The notes beneath the pieces were generated by a model. The model worked only from the letters and a program-made list of their open reading frames with translations. It was not told the origin of the DNA and did not search any database. A stretch of DNA of 64,000 nt from Ailurus styani. Taxonomy: Eukaryota; Chordata; Mammalia; Carnivora; Ailuridae. Position numbers and translations under genes: made by a program. The DNA is taken from the NCBI GenBank assembly GCA_002007465.1, contig LNAC01000351.1, positions 499,239-563,238 on the forward strand, given 5' to 3'. Shown piece after piece: positions 10,518 through 21,843 of this stretch. Each line of letters opens with the position of its first letter. Position 1 is the stretch's first letter.

Positions 10518-12069
10518 CATGGACACTCCTTGATAGCTCTCTTAAAATAAGAAGTGTTGCTCTAGTCTCAAAATCTTGAAATCACATGGGCAATGATTTC
10601 TGCACAGGTAGACAATTTGTGATTTTATTTTTCCTTATGCTGATTGCTAATTAGGGTGGATGCAAGACCTGGTTTGTTTCCATTTAAAAGCTTTTGCTGG
10701 AGAGTGTTTCATCATCTGTGAACCCAGCAACAGCATGAATATCAAAGAGAAAGCTGTTGGTAGATCTTCCTGCCACCTGTTTTTATTTTATTTTTTTTTT
10801 CCTGGTGAGCTTGTAGTGCATTTCCATATGCTAAAACATTTCCTTGTAAAGTTTCCTTATGTCAAGGCAGCAGTTTAATTAACTGATTGGCGGTGGTCAG
10901 GAGTGAGGATAGGGCTGGGTCAGGAAGTGTGAGGAGGAAGCTTCAATAACCCTTGGCACTGTTCTCCACTGAGCTTACTCAGATCTATACCATGGAAGAA
11001 AGCTACACCACAAAATAATTTCTGGATGAAGGAAGACTTTCCAGATGCCCGCACAGATTACTTTCCTTTTGCAACAATAGTCATTGCTTTGAAAGATTTG
11101 GTTTTGTTTTGATAATGACTTCTCTCTGTCAAATATTTTGCTCTGTCCTGGGGATGCAATGGTAGATACTCCATAGCTCCCATCGTGGCTTTTCTAGCAC
11201 CATGAAGACAACAAGCAAACTGGCCTTTGCAATAAGGCATAATAAGTACTTTGGTAGAGGTATGCATGCGATATTGTGGGAACAGAGTAGGTAGGGCATT
11301 TAAATCAGACTTCCCAAGGTGTCAGTTGAGCTGCTGGTTAAGTGAGTAGGTAAGTAGGGGAAAAAGAGAAAGGAAGCTCTTAGATGTTCTCCATTTGTTC
11401 TCAGAAAGAAGTGAATTCAAGATCCCATTTTATTTAAATGTTCGAGGGTTATTACAGAAAATTAAAAACAACCAGTAAGTTTTTACTAAAGGCAAGTAAA
11501 CAAAACAAATCATCGGTGAAAGAAATAGCAGTTCAGTGAGCCATTTGAGGCAGTTGACTGAAAAATCATTCTACTGGTTGCTCCGTATAATTCAGTACTC
11601 CCAGGGTAAGAGACCAAATCAGCCACAGAGCAGGGAACTCAGAGTGAAAAGGTTGTAATGTTCCCAGATCCTCAGAATGAAGTGAATCAACTGGGAAGAA
11701 GTTGGTTAGATCCCCAGAGAAAGAATAATATGCATGCATTTTTAAAAATTGATATTTGTTATTTCAAAATAATCATAAAAGTACTCCTCATTAGTAAAAT
11801 GATACTCCTTATGGTTGTTTTACAGTGTTGTGCTATACTTATTTTTCATTGCACAGAGATAATTAGAAGTAGGGAATGGGATATTTTGACATTTTCAGAC
11901 CATATGGCCTCAGAAGTTCTTAATTCCACTATGGTAAGAAGGTATGCACATTCAGTTACAAAGCTGAAAAGATATTTAATCAGCACTCAAATGAGCATAG
12001 CCAAGGATATCTAAACACCAGGGCTGCTGGTTGGCAAGTATTGAGTCTGAATAAATTTCTCTGCATTCG
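10518..12069. other. unassigned non-coding sequence
   Basis: About 1.5 kb with no recognised repeat. The 118-codon + frame at 11658-12014 is rich in Ile, Leu and Lys, has no domain I know, and sits in AT-rich sequence, so I treat it as chance. Confidence 0.5.
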
Positions 12070-12330
12070 AGGATGTGTACAGTAACCAGAAAATAAAATC
12101 CATGGTAACAGTGGTTACCTCTAGGTGACCTATAATGTATTTTTATGTATTTTCATGTTTTATGAAATAAGATTATATTTTAAGTAAGATATGTATTCAG
12201 AATGAGCCTATACAACCCTGGCGTCTGCATGTGTATATGTATGTAAAAATACATTGACGTTTTAAAAAAGAGAAAATTTTGAAGTATGCCAAAGGGTTAA
12301 TTAAAAATGATTGACTCTGGGTTGAAGACT
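12070..12330 (+). repeat. Probable L1M 3' UTR fragment
   Basis: 'acagtggttacctctaggtg' followed by T-rich 'tatgtattttcatgtttta' resembles the sense 3' UTR of old mammalian L1s. Diverged; tentative. Confidence 0.35.
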
Positions 12331-12421
12331 TTTTCTCTCTCAATTACACTGTAATTTTCAAATTCTTTAAAATTTAGTTTATATTCCCTTTGTGATATTC
12401 AGTAGGGCAAAGTTTACTTTT

Positions 12422-12645
12422 AAAAATGTCAGGCTTGGGGGTGCCTGGTTGGCTCCGTGGGTTAAAGCCTCTGCCTTTAGGTCATGATCTTAGGGTCCTG
12501 GGATTGAGGCCCGCTTTGGGCTCCCTGCTCAGCAGGGAGCCTGCTTCCTCTTCTCTCTGCCTGCCTCTCTGCCTGCCTGTAATCGCTCTCTCTCTCTCTG
12601 TCAAATAAATAAATAAAATCTTTTTTAAAAAAATGTCAGGCTTGG
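12422..12645 (+). mobile_element. CAN SINE with perfect 17-bp target-site duplication
   Basis: The SINE occupies 12439-12628, flanked by identical 'aaaaatgtcaggcttgg' at 12422-12438 and 12629-12645. Young-type head ('gtgggttaaagcc') and 'gcctgcctctctgcctgcct' tail block. About 10 bp are missing in the 'tcggctcaggtc' part of the body. Confidence 0.95.
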
Positions 12646-13154
12646 TAGAGGATAGGGGAAATGGGCTTCAATTCCCAGTGTCACAATGGATTACTAGAAT
12701 GCAGTTGCATTATTGGGACTTACTGCCCCAACTAGAGTGGGGTTAAAGAAGCCTCATTCCTGGGGGCTTTTATAGTCATGTTCTTTCCTTGTGCTCTCAA
12801 TTAAGGTACAGAGAACCAGTTTCCTTAAGAAATGCAAAATGCATTCTCTAATCACCGTCAAGCACTTAAAATATTTTTGCCTTTCCATCTAGCCTACTTC
12901 TGAGTTAGTGTCTACATCATTTCAAAAGGAAAGTTCTTTCATGATTAATTATCTTATTACGTGTGAATAATTATTTTGGTCAATGAACTATATAAATCAT
13001 CATTTTAAATTTACTTTTTATTGTCATCGGGACTTACTAAAATGACCTCAAGAAGTGAACCACCTGGAGAGAATTTTTTCTTGCCTGGTGCAAATGGACA
13101 TCCAAAAGAGATTTGTCATCATCATCTGTAAGCTAGCGGCTGTGATGGCTTTTC
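12646..13154. other. unassigned non-coding sequence
   Basis: No repeat or gene signature recognised. Confidence 0.5.
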
Positions 13155-13250
13155 TCTTATAACAGAAAGCTCAAAGAAGTTAAGTAACTTAACCAAAGTC
13201 ATGCCGCTATCAAAGTTGCACGTTCTTAGTGCAGCAGTCACACTGCTTCT
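13155..13250 (-). repeat. MIR SINE, core
   Basis: The + strand reads 'gctcaaagaagttaagtaac', 'ttaaccaaagtcatg', the reverse complement of the MIR core that normally reads 'gtgaccttgggcaagttactt' in sense. Confidence 0.5.
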
Positions 13251-14251
13251 CCTACACAGAATTAAATTTGGTTAATAATATTTTTTTAAAGAAAGGAAAT
13301 AAAACTTGCCTTTTACATAAGCAGGTGCCTAAGTTAGCGTGGTTATGGGGAGGATGAGTATCAGGGAGTCAGCATATTAAAAGCATAGAAAAATTATCTA
13401 TGTTGTTTAGTAACTCTACAGGTATTTAGGCATTCAGTCAATCCTTGTTATGTTTTCTTGTATTCTTCTGTGTATCCATAGAAAATGTAGAATGAAATTC
13501 TTTCAATTAGTTCACTCAATTGGGAAGGGAAATGTAATTTGAAGATTATCATTTTTCATCATGATCGTAGGATAGATTGGGACTCGATGAGATGGTCATT
13601 GTAATAAGAAGAAATTATACATCTAATCATAATACAGGGCAGAAACCCATTGCCCTAAAAGGCAAGATTAGCTCATGAGAATCTGAGATTCCATAGCATA
13701 AATGATTATTCAAGAGCCACACAGTTTGGCGGTAAACCTTTTTTTTTCTCTAACCAAGACAAATTTATGCATTAAGGGTATAAAGCTTTTTAAGTGTGTC
13801 ATGGAAAAAGAATTCACATCTCTGTCCCTTGTTTTACTGAAATATATTACTGAAATCTATTTTACTGATGCCTCAGTGAGGCCGGACAGTATATATATTT
13901 AATAATAGATGTTTTTATAAATGTTATGAATGCCTTTATATGATATTTTAGAAGGGGCCAATATTTTACTGAATTACTCTACAGGGGGAACTATGTAGGG
14001 GCTTTAATCAAGGGCTGAGCCTAGTTTTTTTTTTTAAAAAATCTGAATTTGTATTTCATTGAGAAGGGCTTTTAAAATGTGTTTCATAGGAAGACTTCTA
14101 CTCTTAATAGCTGTATATGGATATCTATTTATTTAAACATAGAGAAACAAACAATTCTAATTTTAACCTGCTGAGTATTAGGTACATATAAAATAATCAC
14201 CTTAATTGTGTCATCCAAAGGGTCAATATGTTCACTTTTATTTATTCTTTT
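13251..14251. other. unassigned non-coding sequence
   Basis: AT-rich, no recognised repeat. The small frame at 13702-13902 has no domain. Confidence 0.5.
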
Positions 14252-14480
14252 AAAATGATCCATAGCTTAGGGCACCTGGGTTGCTCAGTGGGTTAAAGCC
14301 TCTGCCTTCGGCTCAGGTCATGATCTCAGGGTCCTGGATCTAGCCCCACATCAGGCTGCCTGCTCAGCAGGGAGCCTGCTTCCTCCTCTCTCTCTGCCTG
14401 CCTCTCTGCCTACTTGTGATCTTTCTCTCTCTGTGTCAAATAAATAAATAAAATCTTTTTAAAAAATGATCCATAGCTTA
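14252..14480 (+). mobile_element. CAN SINE with perfect 18-bp target-site duplication
   Basis: The SINE is 14270-14462, bounded by identical 'aaaatgatccatagctta' at 14252-14269 and 14463-14480. It is a full-length young-type copy with the musteloid tail block 'ctgcctacttgtgatct' and a short A-rich tail. Confidence 0.95.
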
Positions 14481-15734
14481 ATAGTAATGTAACAAAAGTT
14501 AATTTAAAAGCCAGCATGCCTCTCCCAGGAGTAAGGTGAAGAGGAAGTCAATTTTTTTAAGAGATAAATAGTAGTTCCTTCAGACATTATATAGAATGAT
14601 GAATTTATCATTCTAGTTATTTATTGTTATTTTAGATAAGAAAAAAATAGCTGAAATTTTTGAACAAATATAAATAACAAGTTGTGATATAACCCAGATT
14701 TTTAAAAATAAAAAATGTCTATATAGTTTGCATTATAAACTTATAAACATCCGTATAGATGATGTAAGACCAGAATAGAAAAGGAACCAAAGGGCATGGT
14801 GTCATGAACCCATAGATACTATACTGCAATTTTTACTGGTCAAATCAATATATATTTAAGATAGCAATCAGAGCGCATACATTTAAACTTGCCTCAGTTT
14901 TGAATTTCCACCGAAATGACAAAAAAAATGCAATAAGAGTAAAAATTCCCATCAACATTGAAATGTAGGACACCAATAAAATGTGGAAAGTATTGCAAAA
15001 TTTCTAAAATATAAATTGTAGCTACGAACACCATAATAGGTCAAAGGGCACAGTTGCTGGCCATTGAGGAAGTCTCTGCAAGGATGGAAAAGCCTACCTG
15101 GATACAAAGGGTGGGAGCTGCACTGTGGAATCCCACTAACACTCTTTTCTTTGTGCCAGCAGAAGCTGGAGCCAAGGATAGCCTCTGGGCAGTCGATGGG
15201 AAGTACAAATTGATTTCTTTATTCCCCCCGATTTCTACCAAATAGTGAGTCCATCCCATGGGACAAGCCTGCAGTGCTGTTGCCTCCTAGGTCACATTTG
15301 GCATGTATGGCTTTTTAAGTAAAGCAGGGCAGTACTACAGTTGGCTCCAAATGGAGGGCGTGGTGCCAGCTCTAAAGACTGCCACTGACCCAGCTAATGC
15401 CTGCTGCTCTGAGAAATACAAAAAGAAACAATTTGGCACAAAGGTGAAGCACTATGTCTGCTCTTTCTGGCTATAGCTCCCTTGCTACTCTGTGCTGGCA
15501 AGCGAAAGTAGAGCAACTCTTAAACTCCCCCTTTATTCCTTTGGTCAGGAAATATTTGAACAGAGATCAACGTAATCTCTGATAGATCCCATCTCAAATC
15601 CCAAATCTGGAAGAGAATTGTTGACTATCTTCACTCTGTAGGGGTGGAAAAGTATATTGGACATACGCAAGGACTAGGTTTTAGAAACAGAGTTAATCTA
15701 AGGATCAAACCAATGCTACCTTTGAGACAGATTT
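14481..15734. other. unassigned sequence with a GC-moderate block at 15050-15500
   Basis: The first half is AT-rich and featureless. From about 15050 to 15500 GC content is moderate and two opposed ~65-70 codon frames overlap (15054-15245 on +, 15041-15259 on -). Neither protein is recognisable. This could be an old LTR or a decayed pseudogene; I cannot tell which. Confidence 0.4.
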
Positions 15735-15862
15735 GGCATTTTTCTCACCTGAATAATTTTAACTCTCATCCAGTTGGGCTCCCTGCTTCTAGTCTGACTT
15801 CCTTTCTGTAAATCCATGTCTGCCCTGCAGCCAGAGTGATCTCTGAAATAAAACGGTGTCAA
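15735..15862 (+). repeat. L2 LINE fragment, sense
   Basis: 'gggctccctgcttctagtct' and 'gccctgcagccagagtgatc' match the L2 block around 'ccctgcttccag ... cagccagagtgatcttt'. It abuts an antisense L2 copy at about 15863, so two L2 insertions lie in opposite orientation. Confidence 0.5.
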
Positions 15863-16854
15863 GAATGCAGGATGATCCAGGAATGCATCCCTTAGAAAGT
15901 GACCTTTGAGCTGAGGCAAGATGAAGAAAAGAAGGTGCAAGGTGATGATATTTGGGGAGACTGTTCTAGGCAGAGGACCAAAAAGGTCAAGGCATTAATT
16001 CAGGAATGAAATAGGCTTTCTGGAGAGACAGATACAGCTCAGATGGCTTCAGTGCACTGATGGAAGAGGAGAAAGATGAAAGGTGATAGGGGGCATTAGG
16101 AAATGGACAGTAGGAAGAACATGTGAGGTCTTGTAGTATGTGATGCAGCTTTAGGAAATTTTTTTAAGGGAAACAGAAAGCTTTTTAAGTGTTTTTAAGT
16201 AGAAGAGATACCATGTATGATTTATATTTTAAGATATTATTCTGGCTTCTGTATAGAAAATGAACCAAGGCAGGGAGGTTGCAGTGGAAGCTCTTGTTGT
16301 ATGTAGTCCAGCTGAGAAGTTAGGGTGATTAGATTAGAGTCGTAGATACAGAGATGGATTCTGTGCTGAGATATAGCAGAACTTGAAGAGTCTCTTGATT
16401 GTGTGTTGAGAGATGGGGGTAACTGGAGAAAGGAAAAAAATCAAGAATGGATTTTAGCCTACCCAATTTCACTTACTGAGATTAAAACAAAACAAAACAA
16501 AACAAAAAAAACCTGAAGGAGAAACTGATTTTGTGGCGAGGGAGTGGGGAATAAAGTGCACTTATATGGCTTTAAGTTTAAGATAGCAGTAGACAGTTGG
16601 ATATTTCAATATCTAACTCTGAGGAATGATTCAAGTTGGGGGTATAATTAAAAAATAAATTAGCATATAGATAGTATTTAAAAACCACTGGACAAAAAGA
16701 AATCATCAAAGGAAGAATAGCAAAGAAGTCCTGCCAAAATGTCCCAGGGGGGTAGAAATTAGAGTTTTTCAGAGAACAAAGAGTCGGCAAAGATGAATGA
16801 GTTTGGGGAAGGAAGAGAGGAAATAAATGATGGTGTTACAGAAAATTAGAGAAA
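15863..16854 (-). repeat. L2 LINE relic, 3' UTR to RT (first piece)
   Basis: Ordered + strand landmarks of an antisense L2: 'aaagtgacctttgagctgag', 'gactgttctaggcagagga', 'tattattctggcttctgta', 'agcagtagacagttggata'. The antisense frame at 16578-16790 keeps scattered L2 RT-like residues but is broken. The copy is interrupted by a CAN SINE and continues at 17101. Confidence 0.65.
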
Positions 16855-17100
16855 GAAGTAGTATTTTATTTTTATTTACTTATTTATCTTTAAAGATTTA
16901 TTTTATTTTAGAGAGAGATTGAGAGAGCAGGGGTGGGGTAGGAACAGAGGGAGAGGGAGAGAGTCTTAGGCAGAAACCAGACTGAGCATGGAGCCTGATG
17001 TGGAGCTCAATCCCATGACCCTGAGATCATGACCTTAGAAAAAACCAAGAGTTGGTCACTTGAGCAACTGCCACCTAGGTGCTCTGGAAGTAGTATTTTA
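16855..17100 (-). mobile_element. CAN SINE (older) with 14-bp target-site duplication
   Basis: The SINE is 16869-17086, read antisense (left T-rich tail, right head 'gccacctaggtgctc'), flanked by 'gaagtagtatttta' at 16855-16868 and 17087-17100. The body is diverged, indicating an older insertion. It splits the L2 relic. Confidence 0.9.
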
Positions 17101-18060
17101 GTAGGAGGGTTTAAGTAAATGTGATAAATACTAAGAGAAGAGAATAAGATAAGGTCAGGATATATACCATGGATCTGACAGATGGAGATCACTGGTGACC
17201 TTGATAAAAACTTTTTCAAAAGTGAAGAGGTGTAAGTTTTAATGCAGAAAGCTGGAAAAAGGAGGCTGTTGCAGATATAAGACATAAGGGTAAGGGAGGA
17301 ATTTATTTGATATAAATTACAGTGCATGTTTGTGGGTGGATGGGATAAACTGATAGAGGGAGATTGAGGATGCTGGAGTGAAAGGGAATAATTTCAGGAA
17401 TGAAGTCAAAGGATGAGTAAAAAGGGATAGAAACTAGATTACAAAGGGACACATTGACCTTGATTAATGAGCGTGGATAATTAACTTGCTCTTAGCAGAG
17501 CATTTGTTAAAGAAAGTAGGTACATATTTTTCTATTTTATTTGGTAAGAAGAAAATAAAATAGTTTCTTATTTTAACCATTTCTCTCTGAAGTATCAGTC
17601 AATATCAGTATTTGAGAGTATCATTTGGAGGAAAATATTGGAGAGTTCAGAGAAGTTTTAGGGTAGCATACTATGATTTTCTGGATTAACCGAATGGCCT
17701 TGTGAAATTTGTGAGCACAAGTGTAAAGCAAATTAAGTCAGTAGGGAGTCATGATTTTCTGTAGCAATGTTCAGCTTATTGAATATTAATATCACTAGTT
17801 TTGATATTTTGACAAAAAGTTCAAGGTTGGGGAAGTAAAGGGATTGAAGCATGTTGGCAGGTAGTGTATATTAGTTTAAAAGGATGTACACCAAATTAGG
17901 TAAGGAGGGAAGTGAGGTCACGAGGAAGTTATGGGTAAGGAAAATTAATAAAAATCAGTGGATTGCAGACAAAGGAATATTGGAGTGAGACCATAAGAGT
18001 AAGTGTCCTGAAGTGGTGGAAAGTGACATTCTACAGTGGCTGTTTGTAACAGAGAATTTA
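17101..18060 (-). repeat. L2 LINE relic, RT domain (second piece)
   Basis: 'ggagatcactggtgaccttg' followed by 'ataaaaactttttcaaaag' is the antisense of the L2 RT block just before its 'AFDT' motif. The antisense frame running from 17327 down through about 17100 preserves the spacing of that block (VISICQIHGIYPDLILFSSL). The rest is purine-rich L2-like sequence to about 18060. With the first piece this is roughly 2 kb of one L2. Confidence 0.55.
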
Positions 18061-18412
18061 TTGGAGATGTAATTTTTGATAAAAAAAATGTTACATGTAT
18101 GGCTGGCTAATGTGAGATGGTGAAAAGGGTATTGGGGTGTTAAGATATCTGGGAACTAAGAAGCAGGGAGAAAAAGAGTATGGAAGGGACATTGGGAATG
18201 ATAGGTATATACACTTCACCTTCATGCTGGACACGAGTGATGTGTTGGATGAAAGCCCCTTTTAGAGAAGTCTGCAATGCAAATAGTGTCATTTCAGGTG
18301 GCACACCAGATTAACATAGGGGAAAAGGTTGAACACATAAGAAAATCTGTTGATAGAAGACCTTAAGTTCTATTTCCTCACATTTTAAATCTGAAATAGA
18401 CACTGAGGTATT

Positions 18413-18595
18413 TTAATTTATTTATTATTATTATTATTTGCCCGGGGGTACAGGTCTGTGAATCATCAGGTTTATGCCTTTCACAGCATTCACCATAGTA
18501 CAAACCCTCCCCAATGTCCATAACCCATCTACCCTATCCCCCCCCCAGTAACCCTCAGTTTGTTTTGTGAGATTAGGAGTCTCTTACGGTTAAAA
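18413..18595 (-). mobile_element. Carnivore L1 3' UTR, 5'-truncated
   Basis: 'gtacaggtctgtgaatcatc', 'cattcaccatagtacaaacc', 'ccctccccaatgtccataac' and 'gagattaggagtctctta' are the antisense of the carnivore-lineage L1 3' UTR. The left ATT-rich run is the tail side. A 182-bp stub of a recent lineage L1. Confidence 0.75.
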
Positions 18596-18784
18596 AATTA
18601 ACATCAAAAGTACTCATAGGAGAAAATATAGGTATAAAAAATGTTTAAATACTAATAGCAATCTTTTGAAAATAAGATATGATAATCTCTGTGATTTCTT
18701 TGCTCAGGATTGCCTAAAATTTTAAATCATTTAAAAATATCATGGAGCTTTCAGGATAAAGCAGAAAGAAAAAAACTTGTCATT

Positions 18785-18905
18785 AGCTCAACAAATATTT
18801 ATGAAGCATCATCTATGTGTCTGATACTAATGTAGGTGCTGGAAATACATTACTGAGCAAAACAAACATGCTTCTTGACTTGACTCAATTAATGATCTAG
18901 CTCTC
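18785..18905 (-). repeat. L2 LINE, 3' end
   Basis: 'ctcaacaaatatttatgaag', 'taatgtaggtgctggaaata', 'ctgagcaaaacaaacatg' match the antisense L2 3' terminus. Confidence 0.6.
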
Positions 18906-19522
18906 TTAACCTTTCCGAGTTTAAATAATCAGCAAGATTAAAAAACAAGAACAGAAGTCTCTTCTCTCTGTGACATTAACTGGATGGTGTCTTTAGCATT
19001 CTGAATAGTTGAAGTTAGCCTCTTTTCAGGATACACTGAGAATTCCTGCTGCAACCAGTTGGATTTTATTCTTAACCAGAGTCTGTTGTGTTTGTTCCCA
19101 AACTTGTTTCTGTGTTGTGCTTGTTTTGTGATGGTGCAATTTAATGAAATGTTAGATAAACTCTGAGAGCTATTTATTCTATGAAAATTAACTTCAATGA
19201 TTTCAGAAATGTAGTAAGAGAAAGCCACTGAAAGCAATTACTATATAGAATTAAGTGTGGGCAAGACAACTCTAAGTGATTGGGAAAAGGTAATAAAAAG
19301 CAAATTCTGCTTTCATATTCCCTGACTAGTAAATATAAATTCTTGTTCTGCTTATAAAAATTAAAAAAAAAGATTTCCGTCAGAAGATAAATGAAACTAC
19401 ATTTATAGGTCTTAAGTTTAATTCTTTTATAAATATATGCTTTCATAGACATTTTAGAAAAATTGACCAGTGATGATTCCCAGTCTCCTATTACAGTCAC
19501 ACAAAAATGTAATTGTAAACTA
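18906..19522. other. unassigned non-coding sequence
   Basis: No recognisable repeat. Antisense frames at 18938-19237 and 19174-19500 (about 100 codons each) are Ile/Leu/Ser/Lys-rich with no domain. Confidence 0.5.
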
Positions 19523-19749
19523 TGACAGAGCTTTTTTTTTTAAGATTTATTTATTTATTTATTTGAGAGAGAGTGCATGAGTTGGGGGAGGGACAGAGGG
19601 AGAGAATCTATTAAGCAGGCTCTACGCTGAGCATGGATCCCTACTTAGGGCTCCATCCCAGTACCCGTGAGATCATGATCTGATCCCAAACCGGGAGTCA
19701 GATGCTTAACCAACTGAACCACCCAGGCTCCCCTGACAGAGCTTTTTTT
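19523..19749 (-). mobile_element. CAN SINE (older), antisense, 16-bp target-site duplication
   Basis: The SINE is 19539-19733, with copies of 'tgacagagcttttttt' at 19523-19538 and 19734-19749. The head side 'ccaactgaaccacccaggc' lies to the right, so the element is antisense. It forms an inverted pair with the sense SINE that starts 34 bp further right. Confidence 0.9.
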
Positions 19750-19767
19750 GGAAGAGTGTGAAGTGTT

Positions 19768-19978
19768 GGGGCACCTGGGTGGCAGAGTCAGCAAAGCATT
19801 GGATTCTTGGTTTTGGTTCAGGTCATGATCTCAGGGTGGTGAGATCGAGCCCCACGTGGTAGGCTTGTGCTCAGTGCAGAGTCTGCTTAAGTTATCTTTC
19901 TCCTCTCCTTCTGCCCTTCCCCCCACTTGCTTGTGCACATGCACTCTCTCTGTCTCTCAGATAAAACTTAAAAAAAAT
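19768..19978 (+). mobile_element. CAN SINE (older, diverged), sense
   Basis: Head 'ggggcacctgggtggcagag', body 'ttcaggtcatgatctcaggg', TC-rich part, then 'cagataaaacttaaaaaaaa'. Imperfect flanking repeats ('gtgtgaagtgttg' before, 'gtgtaaaatgttg' after) suggest a decayed target-site duplication. Confidence 0.85.
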
Positions 19979-21019
19979 GGTGTAAAATGTTGAGAGAAGA
20001 GCTAATAGAGAAGAGTATCTGTTATGTGGAGTATTTAAAGAAACTTTGAATCGTGATCTGAAAGATGAACAGATGCTAATTAGATGAACTGGGGGGAGAA
20101 TTACTCTGGAGAGTAGAAATGTTGAGAAAATTCGGTCAGTGTGGGAGAATATAGGAGGAAGACCTGAGAAGAAAATAAGGAAAAACAAATGGTAAGTAAA
20201 ATCATAAAAGTCTAAATGAAGAGCTATCACAAAATTATGAATGGACGAAAGAATATATAGGAAGAGAATTCAACAGTATGTCTTTTGCAAGAGATATATA
20301 CACTGAAAACAAAATTCCGCAGAAACATTGCAAACAAAAAGGTAAAGAGATATTGACAAGACAAAGAAATGTAAAAAATGATATCACTATAGATAGAAAT
20401 ATTGAGATCCAGAAAAGTAGAATTCAAGGCTAAAAGCAATTATCAGATAATATTGATCATTGTTTTGTAACAGTGTACATAAAGATTATACTTTATAAAA
20501 GTGTAATCTACAGTTAGGACAGACCACATATGAATTTTTATAAGTCAGTATCTTAGAATGAACACTTTCAAAGAATATAAAACTTCAAGAAGAGAGTGAT
20601 AAAATAAAAATTATAATGGAATATATTAACATATATGTATATTCAGTGTATCAAAAAAATCATAAAAATAGGGATGTTTGACTTAAATAATATTAACAAT
20701 AACTTTGGATTGGTAGTTCTGTATCAAACATTCTCCTTTATTATCAGAAATTTATTCCAAATATGTATAAAAGATCATTTATAATATCTCATAGAAACCA
20801 TCAACAGATTGGGTGAGCCAATAAGCCAATAAGAAGCAGTTAGTCTTATGAATTGACTTTGAATTGACTTTGACATTGAATAAAGACTTGGAAGGTAAAA
20901 ATATAAATCTTACTTCTTCTGGTGACCCATGGTATACTGAAGTTGTCATAAAATTCTGGCTGAAAAGCCATTGTTTTAGCTACAGTTAACTCAGCCCCAT
21001 TATCACTTTCTATTCTTGA
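19979..21019. other. unassigned non-coding sequence
   Basis: About 1 kb of very AT-rich sequence. A short local duplication of 'aattgactttg' occurs near 20850-20875. No repeat family named. Confidence 0.5.
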
Positions 21020-21229
21020 GTATGACTATCAGGACCAACTACATAATTTGCAGGACTCAGTGCAAAATGAAAATGCAGGACCCCTTGTTAAAAAATTAAG
21101 AATTTCAAGACAATGACAGCAGAACATTAAACCAAATCCAGAGCCCTCCTCAGCTCGGGGGCCCTGTGTCACTGCACAGGTTGCACATCTGGTCTCCCTT
21201 GATAGCATGTCCCTCTGCCTGCTAACATG
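21020..21229. repeat. Old mammal-wide interspersed repeat, family unassigned
   Basis: 'ggactcagtgcaaaatgaaa', 'caggaccccttgtt', 'aagaatttcaagacaatgac' and 'cattaaaccaaatccagag' form a motif series I recognise as a recurrent mammalian fossil repeat, possibly a DNA transposon. I cannot name it securely. Confidence 0.4.
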
Positions 21230-21600
21230 ATCCATTAAAATTATTTTACCCTATTTTTACTGCTGCAGTTGAGCCCATGCTATCTCCACCTCCCATTCCA
21301 TATACAGAATCTTTTTATTAGTTAGAAAGATCATTAAAACGATTTCATGACACATTCATTTTCAGAACCTTGCAAATGTTTTTATGTCTCCTGGAATAAA
21401 ATTCAAAGTTCTTACTAAGGAATGGAATCTCTGCTTTTCTTGATTGCAATTTTTTCCCTTTACTCCCACAACCAATCCATCAGCCATTCCTATAGGTTCT
21501 ACTACCCATATATACCCTGAATTTGTCAACTTCTCCACAACTGCACTGCTGTCATCTTACCCCATGCTACACGAATTGTTATAATAACTTTCTAAGTGGT

Positions 21601-21798
21601 CTCCTTTTATCTGTTTTTGTTTGTTTGTTTAGAGGGGGAGGAGAGGAAGAGAAAGAATCCCAAGTAGACTCCACACCTACTTGGTGCAGAGCTGGACGCA
21701 GGGCTCAATTTCACCACCCTGAGATCATGAGCTGAGCCAAAATCAAGAGTCAGATGCTTAACCGACTGAGCCACCCTGGCGTCCTCCTTTTATCTGTT
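21601..21798 (-). mobile_element. CAN SINE (older), 15-bp target-site duplication
   Basis: The SINE is 21616-21783, antisense, flanked by 'ctccttttatctgtt' at 21601-21615 and 21784-21798. The right end is the head ('gactgagccaccctggcgtc'). It is inserted in the sense L2 copy. Confidence 0.9.
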
Positions 21799-21843
21799 AT
21801 TGTCTTTAGTAAGCCATTTTCCTCATAACTGAAAGTAACTTTT

